Notes under the pieces: model-generated
The model's database searches: none
Seen by the model: the letters and a program-made list of their open reading frames with translations, nothing else
What the model was told of the DNA's origin: nothing
NCBI RefSeq assembly: GCF_900090045.1
Contig: NC_041785.1
Coordinates: forward strand, 434,001 to 498,000
From: Plasmodium malariae
Taxonomy: Eukaryota; Apicomplexa; Aconoidasida; Haemosporida; Plasmodiidae
Direction: 5' to 3'
DNA: 64,000 bases
Program-made: the position numbers and the translations under genes
In this document: in pieces, positions 55,746-64,000 of the stretch
Numbering within the stretch: the first letter of the stretch is position 1
How the letters are laid out: each line of letters starts with the position of its first letter

Positions 55746-55929
55746 CCTGTTGACATGTATGTATATGCAAGTGCATTGCACCCCCGAACAGGGTCATGTT
55801 TATTAATGTTTTGGTACATTTTACGTCGCGCACCTGTTTTATGTCTACATACAAGTGTTTATATACGCATATGCCATCTTTCTATACGCTCACTTCTCCG
55901 CAGGAACTTATTTCATTATCGACGAATAG
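53757..55929 (+). CDS. ABCE1: ABCE1 (RLI1), Fe-S ribosome recycling ATPase
   Basis: Two exons, 53757-55590 and 55904-55929 (phase 1), 619 residues against about 600 in the family. ABCE1 splits ribosomes after termination and links recycling to initiation in the cytosol. The Fe-S domain has both cysteine sets ([15 protein letters not shown] and [15 protein letters not shown]). First ATPase site: [12 protein letters not shown] near residue 123, LSGGELQRF near 230, [10 protein letters not shown]; second: [12 protein letters not shown] near 397, [20 protein letters not shown]. The hinge motif NYRPRINK is present. The short last exon supplies TYFIIDE, matching the NYFFLDD-type end of eukaryotic ABCE1; without splicing the frame runs on into a TA microsatellite. 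I chose the ATG at 53757 because the upstream in-frame Met at 53610 adds 49 Thr/Ala/Ile-rich residues from a repeat. Confidence 0.96.
55700..55742. repeat. (TA)n microsatellite in the ABCE1 intron
   Basis: About 20 TA dinucleotides inside the 313-bp intron between the two ABCE1 exons. Confidence 0.95.
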
Positions 55930-56280
55930 GAAAACAACAAAAATTGATGTCCGACAAGGATGCCAATTAAAATGCTAACGGTGTAAAAATTTGGGAGCAC
56001 TGTTATTCTCCATTTCAGTTAAAAAAGCATTTATTAGCAAGTAGACAACTGTACATACACTTATATATATGTATGTATGTAAATGTATATATTGTGAAGA
56101 AAATTCGAGCATATACTACCCTTTTCTCTTTTCTTTTCATGTTGTTCTTTTTTTTTTTTTTTTTTTTTCCTAATTTAGCAACATAATTTTAAGTATTAAA
56201 ACCTTGTGAAAATTATGTCTCATTTAAGTTTAACCCACTTGTTATTTTTTACCATTTGTTTATATCTTTTTTTTTTATTT
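55930..56280. other. 3' flank of ABCE1
   Basis: About 350 bp of A+T-rich DNA with a T tract (56150-56168). No gene seen. Confidence 0.55.
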
Positions 56281-56562
56281 TTATTTTTTTTTTTTTTTTA
56301 CAATACATGCTTTCACTGTTTCGACACCTTGCATAGACACTCTTTGATACTGCATAAATATGTCATCAGCACGTAAGTTTTTAAAATTTATTTTTTTCGG
56401 TTTAAAAATTTCAGTATAGCTTTTTTTCCATTTATATTGTTCATTCTGTTTATACTGCTTCTTTTTCTTTTCCTTTTTCTTTTTCTTTTCCTTTTTCTTT
56501 TTCTTTTCCTTTTTCTTTTTCTTTTCTTTTTTTTTTTTTTTTTTTTTTTTTAATGTGTGCAC
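56281..56562 (-). CDS. Possible small Lys-rich protein, 93 residues
   Basis: ATG at 56562 to a stop at 56281. The N-terminal 35 residues are a KKKKKE repeat encoded by a microsatellite. The remaining 55 residues have mixed composition (QYKWKKSYTEIF, KKINFKNLRADDIFMQYQRV, SMQGVETVKACIV) and end in a further Lys run. That middle section looks like real protein, perhaps a small nucleolar or ribosomal protein or a last exon. I recognise no family. It would converge on ABCE1 and diverge from RPN11. Confidence 0.33.
   Translation of the reverse strand: MHTLKKKKKKKKEKKKKKEKKKKKEKKKKKEKKKKQYKQNEQYKWKKSYTEIFKPKKINFKNLRADDIFMQYQRVSMQGVETVKACIVKKKKK
56459..56550. repeat. CTTTTT/CTTTTC hexanucleotide tract with poly(dT)
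   Basis: Repeating 18-bp blocks (two CTTTTT units and one CCTTTT unit) followed by a long T run. Overlaps the Lys-rich frame on the minus strand. Confidence 0.88.
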
Positions 56563-57967
56563 TTTAAATTAAACAATGCTTAAAAGTTTTAAATAAATAC
56601 TTAAGAGACTACAGATTTAAAATAGCTGTATAGATGGCATATTAATTAAAAGGATATACATTAAAGAAATATCATTTCTTGGATTTATACATATGAGTTA
56701 CATTTACGTTAATACTACCATTCAATATTAACCTACATGTTTATTACAATTTATACATTCATATTTAACAAGTACAGGAGCAGTTACACAAAAAAAAAAA
56801 AAAAAAAAATAGAAAAAAAAGAGAAAAAATAAAGAAAAAATAAAGAAAAAAAGTATAGCATTAAATTTTAAACATTTATGATATATACCAACTTAAACAT
56901 TTACATTTCTTATATATATATATACAATGTCATGTTAATGTTCACTACTCATACTGATTAATGCATACATATATTGTGCATTATATACAATCAATCAAGC
57001 AAACAATCAGTTAATCAGTCATTTCTTTTTTTGCACTTCTCATCCTGCTGTTAAAAAAAAAATGCCCACTGAACAAATTAATAAATTACGATATTTTTTT
57101 AAGAATACCAAAAAATAGGGGGAAAAAAGCTTATTTCAAAGATAGAAGTAATCAAAAATTTTTTTTACTTCCTTTTTTTTTTTTTTATTTTACCATTTAT
57201 AAATTTGTATTTTTTTTTTTTTTACTAGTTTGTATCTCTTTCCATTTCAATTTCCTTCGTACATTATGCACATATATATTTATATATATATAATACATGC
57301 TAGTATTCGTTTACTTTTCATCATTTTTGTGCGAATTAATTCTATTTTTACCGTATTTTCGCAAATTAAGCTAATAAATATGGAATACTTATTTTCACGC
57401 TTCATGCGAATTGTAAAATAAGATTTCGTTATATATATAATTATCAGTTCATTTTTGTTTAAATGTGAAGTAATACATAGGTATGTTAAAGTTTACTGTT
57501 TCCTAACAAACGTCAATAAATGCATAAACAGTTGGCATAAGTAAGCATTAGCTCGTAAATATACCTATTGATGTTTGTACAAATGTATATAAGCTCATAT
57601 GTACATATATACATATACTAGTGTATACATGCAAAATACCTTTATCCATATTTGCTTAGGTACCCCCCAAGGCTAAATATATATACATATATATTAGTGT
57701 ATGTACAAATACACCTATTTACAAACACTTAAGTACGTACGGTCATACATACATACATACATACATACATACAAACATACATACATACATACAAACATAC
57801 ATACAATCATACATACATACATACATACATACATGCAAACATACATACATACATGCATACAAACGTACATACATACATGCAAACTTACATACATACATAC
57901 AAACGTACATACATGCAACCATACATACGTACATACAAACAAACAACATACATATAAATATATGTAA
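56563..57967. other. Upstream region of RPN11
   Basis: About 1.4 kb with A tracts (56790-56812), a GAAAAAATAAA repeat (56815-56850), T tracts (57172-57187, 57211-57224) and the TACA array (57740-57958) ending just before the start codon. No gene supported. Confidence 0.55.
57740..57958. repeat. (CATA)n tetranucleotide array directly upstream of RPN11
   Basis: More than 50 CATA units broken by AACA, GTACA and GCAA variants at intervals of 12-28 bp. It ends about 10 bp before the RPN11 ATG, so it should lie in the 5' UTR. The Tyr/Thr/His frames through it are artefacts. Confidence 0.93.
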
Positions 57968-59579
57968 ATGGCTGGCATTCCCTCTTCGTTACGTGAGTTG
58001 TTTTATTCCTTTTCTGATGGCAATGGAATGACAAATGAAACTTTAGCAGACACAAGTGAACAGGTTTACATTTCTCCCCTAGCTCTTCTAAAAATTTTAA
58101 AGCATGGACGAGTAATGAAACAATAAAATTTTAACACGAAAAAATAAAACCTTTGTAAAATATACTCAGTGTTGATAAATGGGAAAAAACAAAAAAAAAG
58201 AAAAAGAAAAAATTATGAACAAACAATAAATTTTATGAACATTTCAGTCATAAAATATTTTCAGCTAACTGTTATTAAAAAGAAATATATATGAGCGAGT
58301 ATATGCCAGCACATTTGGGCAGACCTAGTTAAGAAAAACAAAAAATAATGAAAAATAAAATAATAAAAAAGAAATAAAAAATAGTAAAAAAATAAAATAA
58401 TAAAAAAGAAATAAAAAATAGTAAAAAAATAAAATAATAAAATGTGTGTGTAATTATTTTTTTATTATTTTTTATTTTTTTTTTTTTATATGTATTATTG
58501 CCCGCTTAGGCAGGAGTGCCTATGGAAGTTATGGGATTAATGCTTGGAGAAATTGTGGATGAATATACGATAAGAATTGTTGATGTGTTTGCCATGCCCC
58601 AGTCGGGTAATAGTGTTAGTGTTGAAGCAGTTGACCCAGTTTATCAAACGAATATGTTAGAAGAATTAAAAAAAACAGGAAGACATGAAATGGTTGTTGG
58701 TTGGTATCACTCACATCCCGGTTTTGGTTGTTGGCTATCGGGAACAGATGTAAATACACAGAAAAGTTTTGAACAATTAAACCCAAGAACTATTGGTGTT
58801 GTGGTTGACCCAATTCAGTCAGTTAAAGGTAAAGTTGTTATTGATTGTTTTCGATTAATTAATCCTCATATTTTAATGTTAGGACAAGAGCCAAGACAAA
58901 CAACATCAAATATTGGCTACCTAACCAAACCAACATTAACTGCTTTAGTACATGGGCTAAACAGAAATTACTATTCCATTGTTATCAATTATAGAAAAAA
59001 CGAATTAGAAAAAAATATGCTCTTAAATTTACATAAAGATATTTGGGCGAAGCCTTTAAAATTAACTGAATTTAATGAACAGAAAAAAAATACAAGTGAA
59101 ACGTTAGATAGCATTAAAAAATTAACGAAATTATATAATAAAAATTTACTTAATGAAATGAAAAAAACCAATGAAGAAATTCTTTTAGAAAATATAGGAA
59201 AAATAGACGCAAAAAAAAGGATTCAAAACTGTGTTGAAACGTTATTAAATGATTCTATTCTTACATGCATCGGTACGTACACTATTTAAAAAATGAAAAT
59301 TCAATGGCACCCTTAATTTTTTTTTTTTTTTTCTTAATATAATTGGTGTATTATGATGTCATTACGCCATAACTAATATAAAGCGAACACGGAAACACAT
59401 GTGCATATATGTATGCATATATGCATACATATGTCCATACATATGTCCATACATATGTCCATACATATGTTAATACATATGTTAATACATATATTTATAT
59501 ATCACATATTCACGTAATTCATTTTTGGTCTGCAAATTTTTTCCTTTTAGGTACAATGGCTAACACCCTATTTTTTTAA
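57968..59579 (+). CDS. RPN11: RPN11, deubiquitinase subunit of the 26S proteasome lid
   Basis: Three exons: 57968-58111, 58510-59272, 59551-59579 (phases 0 and 1), 311 residues, the normal size. RPN11 is the JAMM metalloprotease that removes ubiquitin chains from substrates entering the proteasome. The motif is complete: catalytic E54 in [11 protein letters not shown], then H115-S-H117[11 protein letters not shown]128. Exon 1 ends [19 protein letters not shown] and exon 2 continues AGVPMEV, exactly as in the family. The conserved [48 protein letters not shown] and the C-terminal [14 protein letters not shown] are present. The last exon encodes only nine residues, so unspliced transcript would end at GTYTI instead. 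Intron 1 carries a 39-bp duplication and intron 2 short tandem repeats. Confidence 0.97.
58335..58443. repeat. 39-bp A-rich tandem duplication in RPN11 intron 1
   Basis: Two and a half copies of a unit made of AAAATAATAAAAAAGAAATA and AAAAATAGTAAAAAAATA segments. Confidence 0.8.
59405..59500. repeat. 14-bp repeats in RPN11 intron 2
   Basis: Units ATACATATGTCC (three copies) and ATACATATGTTA (two copies) follow one another, with a final degenerate unit. Confidence 0.85.
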
Positions 59580-60465
59580 GAACCTTGGTTTTTACGCTTT
59601 ATGCATATGTATATATTTATACATATATTCCCGTATATACACATATGTACACGTATTTACACACATATACACATATGTACACGTATTTACACACATATAC
59701 ACATATATACACGTACTTACACGTGTTTACACATATATACACACGTACGTGGGTTTATGTACCCGAGCTGAAAGGGACTAAATTTTTTTTTTTTTTTTTT
59801 TTTTGTAAATAATAGATAAGCATGCACATATAATAAAAAAGAAAAATGATATACAAATTAAAATATTTATTTTTTCCTTTAACAAGTTAATTTTTGTTTT
59901 TTTACAAATTATAATAAAGCAGTGTAACGTTGTTTGTTCCATATACACTCCACTTCGCCATTTGCTCAAACCGAATGCAGCATTTTTGTTCATATATGCA
60001 AACCAGTAAAAGGACTAAATAATACACAAGGTCACACGTGATAATATTTCTTATTATAACACTTTGAAAACTATTAATCATTAAATTTAAAAAAATGTGA
60101 TTCTTGATATATTTTTTAAAAAACGTGCATAAATTATGAGTATTCTTCTTTCACTGTATATATATATATATAATTTTATATATAGGCGAACACGCCCATG
60201 TATATTAGATATGTGCGCAAATGCACATTTCTCCTTCAAAAATTATAATCACAAGAAATTTTGTATTTTTCAACTATATGCTTCTTCAACTTCATTTTTT
60301 TTTTTTCCCTCATAAAACTCCCCTATATACACCAAAAAGATAATATGAACAAAATAAAATTAAGATATAATTAAGTTTCGTCTAATTTTTTTAAAAATAA
60401 TGAAACATTTTAGAATTACTAAGTTTTATTTTCGTTTAATTGGTAAATTGCTATTATGTTATTAA

Positions 60466-60499
<34 letters not shown>

Positions 60500-60896
60500 A
60501 TTTTTTTTATTTTTTTTTGTAGTTATTTTTTTTAATGTTTAACATTCCCTAACATACAAGGAGAAAACCCGAAATGAAATTAAATGTTCAACTTTTTTAA
60601 AAAATAATGATAAATTTTTTTTTTTTTCCCTTGATCTTTTTGTTCTTTAAGATCTGATTACTCATGTCCTTTGTCCTTAAATTGATCAAAATATATAATT
60701 CTATAAAGCACCAAAGGGTTTTTTTGCTTAATAAAAAGTGCACAAATATATCTTTTCACTTTTACCATAAAGCACAAAACGATAATACTAGCGTATTACA
60801 CATATATATATGTGTGTGTATGCCCTATAACTTCCCTTTTTTTTAAACTTCTTTCTTTTTTTCACATATTTTATTACCCTTTTTTTGTCCAAAGCA
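59580..60896. other. 3' flank of RPN11 and upstream region of the EGF-like gene
   Basis: About 1.3 kb. A repeat of CACATATGTACACGTATTTA-type units spans 59635-59745; T tracts lie at 59782-59803 and 60487-60500. Between 59820 and 60880 I see only short frames without coding character. Confidence 0.5.
59635..59745. repeat. About 33-bp repeat downstream of RPN11
   Basis: Three degenerate units containing ACACATATGTACACGTATTT followed by ACACACATAT. Confidence 0.85.
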
Positions 60897-61628
60897 ATGT
60901 TTAAAAACATTTTTTTATGTTTTTCCTTTTTGCTCTTTTCACAACTAAATTGTATGTTAATAACTTATAAAGTAAATATCACCCTAATTAGAAAATTAAT
61001 CTTTAAATTATTATATGTACATTTTATTTTCCATTTCAGATATATTATGCGATTACCGAAAATGCTCAAGCGTCACTAGTGATGAAGAAGTCTTATCTTA
61101 TTGTAAGAACGGGTCAGAATGTTATATCAAGAATGTAGGTAATTCTGAATATTCATCTATTTCCTGCTTATGCAAAAAATATATGGAAGACTACTTTTTT
61201 GCTGGACCTGATTGCTCGATAAGTAAATTCTGATTACACGTTTTTGTAAAAATTAACTGTATAATAGACTCATAATATTTTCTTATATCCATTCCTTCTT
61301 TTTATCCATCTTTTCATCTCCTTTTATTTTTTATTTTATACAGGGATTCCCTATCACTATAAAACCATGAGTACGAATCAAATGCGCCCATGGCACAATG
61401 GAATTATTATATTTAAGGTTTTTATTTATCCATCTACCTGTCTATATGTCTGTCTATTTGTTTACTTATTTTTTTTTTTTTTTTTTATTTACCCCCACCC
61501 CACACACATTAACAGAATATAACGAAGTTCTTAATACTAGCTGGATAGAGGACTTATTTAAAATAAATACATGGAAAAATGAAGAAAATAGAGTGGGTAA
61601 AATTTGTGTCAACCCCCAATGCACTTAA
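60897..61628 (+). CDS. Small secreted EGF-like protein, multi-exon, unknown function
   Basis: Exon 1 60897-60951 encodes a signal peptide (MFKNIFLCFSFLLFSQLN; strong donor GTATGT). Exon 2 61040-61222 (phase 1 both ends) encodes seven cysteines: ILC, YRKC, SYC, KNGSEC, SSISC-LC and GPDC. The order C-x4-C, C-x5-C, C-x-C, then G-x2-C is like an EGF module. Exon 3 begins at 61344 (RIPYHYKTM). The last junction is ambiguous: leaving exon 3 at the GTACGA donor (after 61372) and entering at 61516 gives a tail ending GKICVNPQCT with a stop at 61628; leaving at GTTTTT (after 61417) gives IIIFKNITKFLILAG with a stop at 61548. The first keeps a 37-codon frame open and is preferred. No membrane segment is certain. 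Surface, micronemal or ER-lumen roles are possible. Confidence 0.58.
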
Positions 61629-62200
61629 AATTTTATAAATTATTTTCCCCTTTTATATATTTTAATTTTCTCCGTAAAAAGAAGAAAAAAAAAAAAAATG
61701 ATGATGATCAAAAAAAATATTGTTAAAATGAAGAATACTTGAAAATATTGAATCTTAAAAAAATATATTAAAAGGTAGAATACATGAACTGAATCTTAAA
61801 GTAGGCTATAAGTAAATACAACTCATGGACAAAAATAAACAAATGCTATATAAAATATTTTACCAAGTTAAAATTAAAGAAGGCGCTAACATATTAGGCA
61901 CATGCATTTTATATATATTAAGTGAAGAATATATGAAGAATATATAAAGAACATATGAAAAACATATGAATAACAAACTTGCCATTTTTATTATATTTAA
62001 AATTAACTCTGTATTTAAAAAGGATAAATTATTATACGTTAAAATGGATAATCGTATTTTCGTGAAATGACGAATTATGCGGGAAAAATTTGCATACGTT
62101 GATTAGTTATATATAAATGTATACATATATATATATATATATATATTATATCACATAAACTTGCGAATGTAGGCATGCATGTAAATATGTATGTACGTAT
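61629..62200. other. Gap between convergent genes
   Basis: About 570 bp, A+T-rich, with an A tract (61683-61699), AAGAATATATGAA-like short repeats (61922-61965) and a TA tract (62124-62146). No gene. Confidence 0.55.
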
Positions 62201-62989
62201 CTATTCGTCTGTCAGCTCTTCTTGAAGGATCTGCTCGTACTCGAGCAACAATTTATTTTTTATACCTTTTGCCACCTTCATATATTCCTTTTGAGCTGGC
62301 TTTAGTAACACATCCAAGTCTTCATTAATCATTGCATAAATATTTTTTTTGTTTTCATGAATGTTTTTGAATACCTTATTTTCATACTCATAAAATTCAT
62401 CTATCTTTCTTTCTTCTTCAGCAATACTTGGAATATCTTCTTCATTAATATAGTCTATATGTTGAACTCCATTTTCCTTTTTAACTCTATCGGTTATATC
62501 TTTTAATATATTCAGTTGTTTTAATACTGTTTTACTGGTATCACTGTTCAGGTTTTCAGTTTCCCCTTTCTCACCAACTTTTACTACTTCATTGTCATCA
62601 TCACTTTCGTCATCTCTTTCGTCATAATATTCTTCATCATCCTCTTCATCATCCTCTTCATCATCAACTTCCTTATCACCTTCATATTCTTTGACTCTAC
62701 TTTTCACACTTAAAAATGCTGCATCACCTAACGATTTATCTGTGTGTATCTCCTTTTCCATAGTTCTTCCTTCTGTATTCTCTAGATTACCACGATAATA
62801 TGCTTTCTTACATTTTTTACCTGAACAAGCAATATCTATACTTGCGTTAGTAACAACCTCAATTTTTTTCTTCCCACCATTTTCATCATCTTTTTCCTTT
62901 TCAACCTTTTCCCATTTCGTATATTTTCTCCTCGCTATTACAACGTGAAGAAATAAAAGAAATAAAATATATGTTATGTACCCTTTCAT
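62201..62989 (-). CDS. Secreted acidic protein of unknown function
   Basis: Single exon, 262 residues. The start MKGYITYILFLLFLHVVIA is a clear signal peptide, followed by a basic stretch (RRKYTKWEKVEKEK), a short segment with two cysteines (IACSGKKCKKAYY), a strongly acidic tract around residues 107-135 built from DDEEDDEE units, and a helical, charged C-terminal half (EERKIDEFYEYENKVFKNIH, IKNKLLLEYEQILQEELTDE). I see no PEXEL export motif in the first 100 residues, no membrane helix after the signal, no GPI signal and no HDEL-type ER retrieval signal. It is therefore predicted to enter the secretory pathway; the destination is unknown. Confidence 0.8.
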   Translation of the reverse strand: MKGYITYILFLLFLHVVIARRKYTKWEKVEKEKDDENGGKKKIEVVTNASIDIACSGKKCKKAYYRGNLENTEGRTMEKEIHTDKSLGDAAFLSVKSRVKEYEGDKEVDDEEDDEEDDEEYYDERDDESDDDNEVVKVGEKGETENLNSDTSKTVLKQLNILKDITDRVKKENGVQHIDYINEEDIPSIAEEERKIDEFYEYENKVFKNIHENKKNIYAMINEDLDVLLKPAQKEYMKVAKGIKNKLLLEYEQILQEELTDE

Positions 62990-63408
62990 CCTTTAAAAAT
63001 AATAAAAAAAAAAAAAAAAAAGTAAAATAAAAAAATGTCTCCAAAAATATAAACACAATGGTTTAAACCAGTTTAAGAAGAATATTAAAAATAAAAAAAA
63101 GCATTTAATATCGTACTATTACGCAAATAAGGTGTTAATACAAACAGAGTAATAGAAATGCAGTGTGTGTATTTTTCGCAATATAGTGCTAATACTACAA
63201 AAAGGATAAACAAACGAACAAACAAATAAAAAAACATATAAATAAAGTGCACAAATAAAAGAACAACATATAACAAACCATTAAAAAGTTGTCTACAAAA
63301 ATAAAGTTCAGGGAGACATTGTGCAAATGGCGTGTACATTATAAGACAAAATACACAGCATGAAAAATACACAAAAAAGGGAAAATTCAAACGTTTATTT
63401 TTCTTCAG

Positions 63409-63463
<55 letters not shown>

Positions 63464-63691
63464 ATTTGATTTCAGTATTAGAGGAAAAAATCGTGTACTT
63501 TTTTTAAAAAGCTCCTTGCATCGTTGTCAAAGCGGATAGCATTAAAGACATCTCATATTTATTCTATATTTTTTTTTTTTTTTTTGTGATAAAAATAAAA
63601 AGATGCTTTCATTTTTTTAGCTGTATTAAAAAAAAAAAAAAAAAAAAATTTTTACCTGAACAACATTATTTTGCAACATAGTTGTACATAA

Positions 63692-63722
<31 letters not shown>

Positions 63723-64000
63723 GCAGCTAGCTAAATAACGGAAATATAGTAATGTTCTTTATAATGACAAGTGAACTAAAATTTAATATATGAAACTTTT
63801 AAATCTATAAAAAATAACGTGTCAACCCTTATAAATATGAGGAAAACTTAAAAGTCAAAAAAAGTTCAAATTAGTATAAATATTATTCATTGTTATTATA
63901 AAAATATACCATTATTGTAATATTCAAACATTAAATTCATTCAATTGATGAAAGCTATAAAAATGTCGCATCAATCTTTATCAAATTAGACAAGTACAAA
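62990..64000. other. Upstream region of the acidic secreted protein to the right edge
   Basis: About 1 kb. A tracts (63006-63020, 63630-63648), T tracts (63572-63585, 63699-63722) and a TA microsatellite of about 20 units (63412-63452). A 108-codon Phe/Leu-rich frame on the minus strand (63085-63411) lacks coding character and probably lies in the 5' flank. Confidence 0.5.

Noticed and set aside
57701..57978. Tyr/Thr/His- and Cys/Met/Val-rich frames on both strands
   Set aside because: They come from a CATA repeat without stop codons, not from a gene.
63085..63411. 108-codon Phe/Leu-rich minus-strand frame
   Set aside because: Hydrophobic composition typical of T-rich flanks, directly upstream of the acidic protein gene and with no recognisable motif.

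Overview
This is eukaryotic nuclear DNA from a malaria parasite (genus Plasmodium). The evidence is strong A+T bias, long poly(dA:dT) tracts, TA and TACA microsatellites between genes, proteins swollen by asparagine- and lysine-rich low-complexity inserts, and short GT-AG introns. Several conserved genes read cleanly as Plasmodium-type orthologues. Base composition looks less extreme than P. falciparum and far more A+T-rich than P. vivax, so a P. malariae- or P. ovale-like species is my guess; I cannot settle the species. From memory (not checked), RPN11, ABCE1, a mitochondrial carrier and XPF/ERCC4 lie close together in this order near the right end of P. falciparum chromosome 13, so the window is probably syntenic with that region.

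Layout. 1-4647 (-): an Ecm29-like proteasome adaptor running off the left edge. 6450-8031 (+): a two-exon gene of unknown function. 8623-15402 (-): a 2259-residue protein with Asn tracts and an apparently helical body. 16328-16579 (-): a possible small gene. 16966-18330 (+): a coiled-coil protein. 19472-22830 (-): GPI transamidase subunit GAA1 in five exons, with a perfect 22-bp minisatellite in intron 1. 24956-27179 (-): a WBP2-like GRAM-domain protein in three exons. 27180-30805: a gene-poor gap with two possible microproteins. 30806-35713 (+): the XPF/ERCC4 DNA-repair nuclease. 37895-39448 (+): a mitochondrial carrier. 41401-41679 (+): TIM9. 42464-44986 (-): a helical-repeat, probably organellar, protein. 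46419-48306 (+): a six-exon ribosomal-L1-fold protein. 48492-50567 (-): NSE1 of the SMC5/6 complex in six exons. 50857-51648 (+): a candidate four-exon 47-residue protein, possibly ribosomal protein bL33. 53757-55929 (+): ABCE1. 57968-59579 (+): RPN11. 60897-61628 (+): a small secreted EGF-like protein. 62201-62989 (-): a secreted acidic protein.

The genes do not form one pathway. Most are housekeeping functions: proteasome (Ecm29-like, RPN11), ribosome recycling and biogenesis (ABCE1, L1-fold protein, possible bL33), genome maintenance (XPF, NSE1), mitochondrial import, transport and possibly RNA handling (TIM9, carrier, helical-repeat protein) and GPI-anchor attachment (GAA1), which matters because many Plasmodium surface proteins are GPI-anchored. 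I reconstructed exons by hand from GT-AG sites, phase agreement and family resemblance. I found no tRNA, rRNA, CRISPR array, transposon or viral element, and nothing that looks like a new multi-gene system. The most interesting items are the small multi-exon genes, the minisatellites inside and beside genes, and ambiguous 3' exons.
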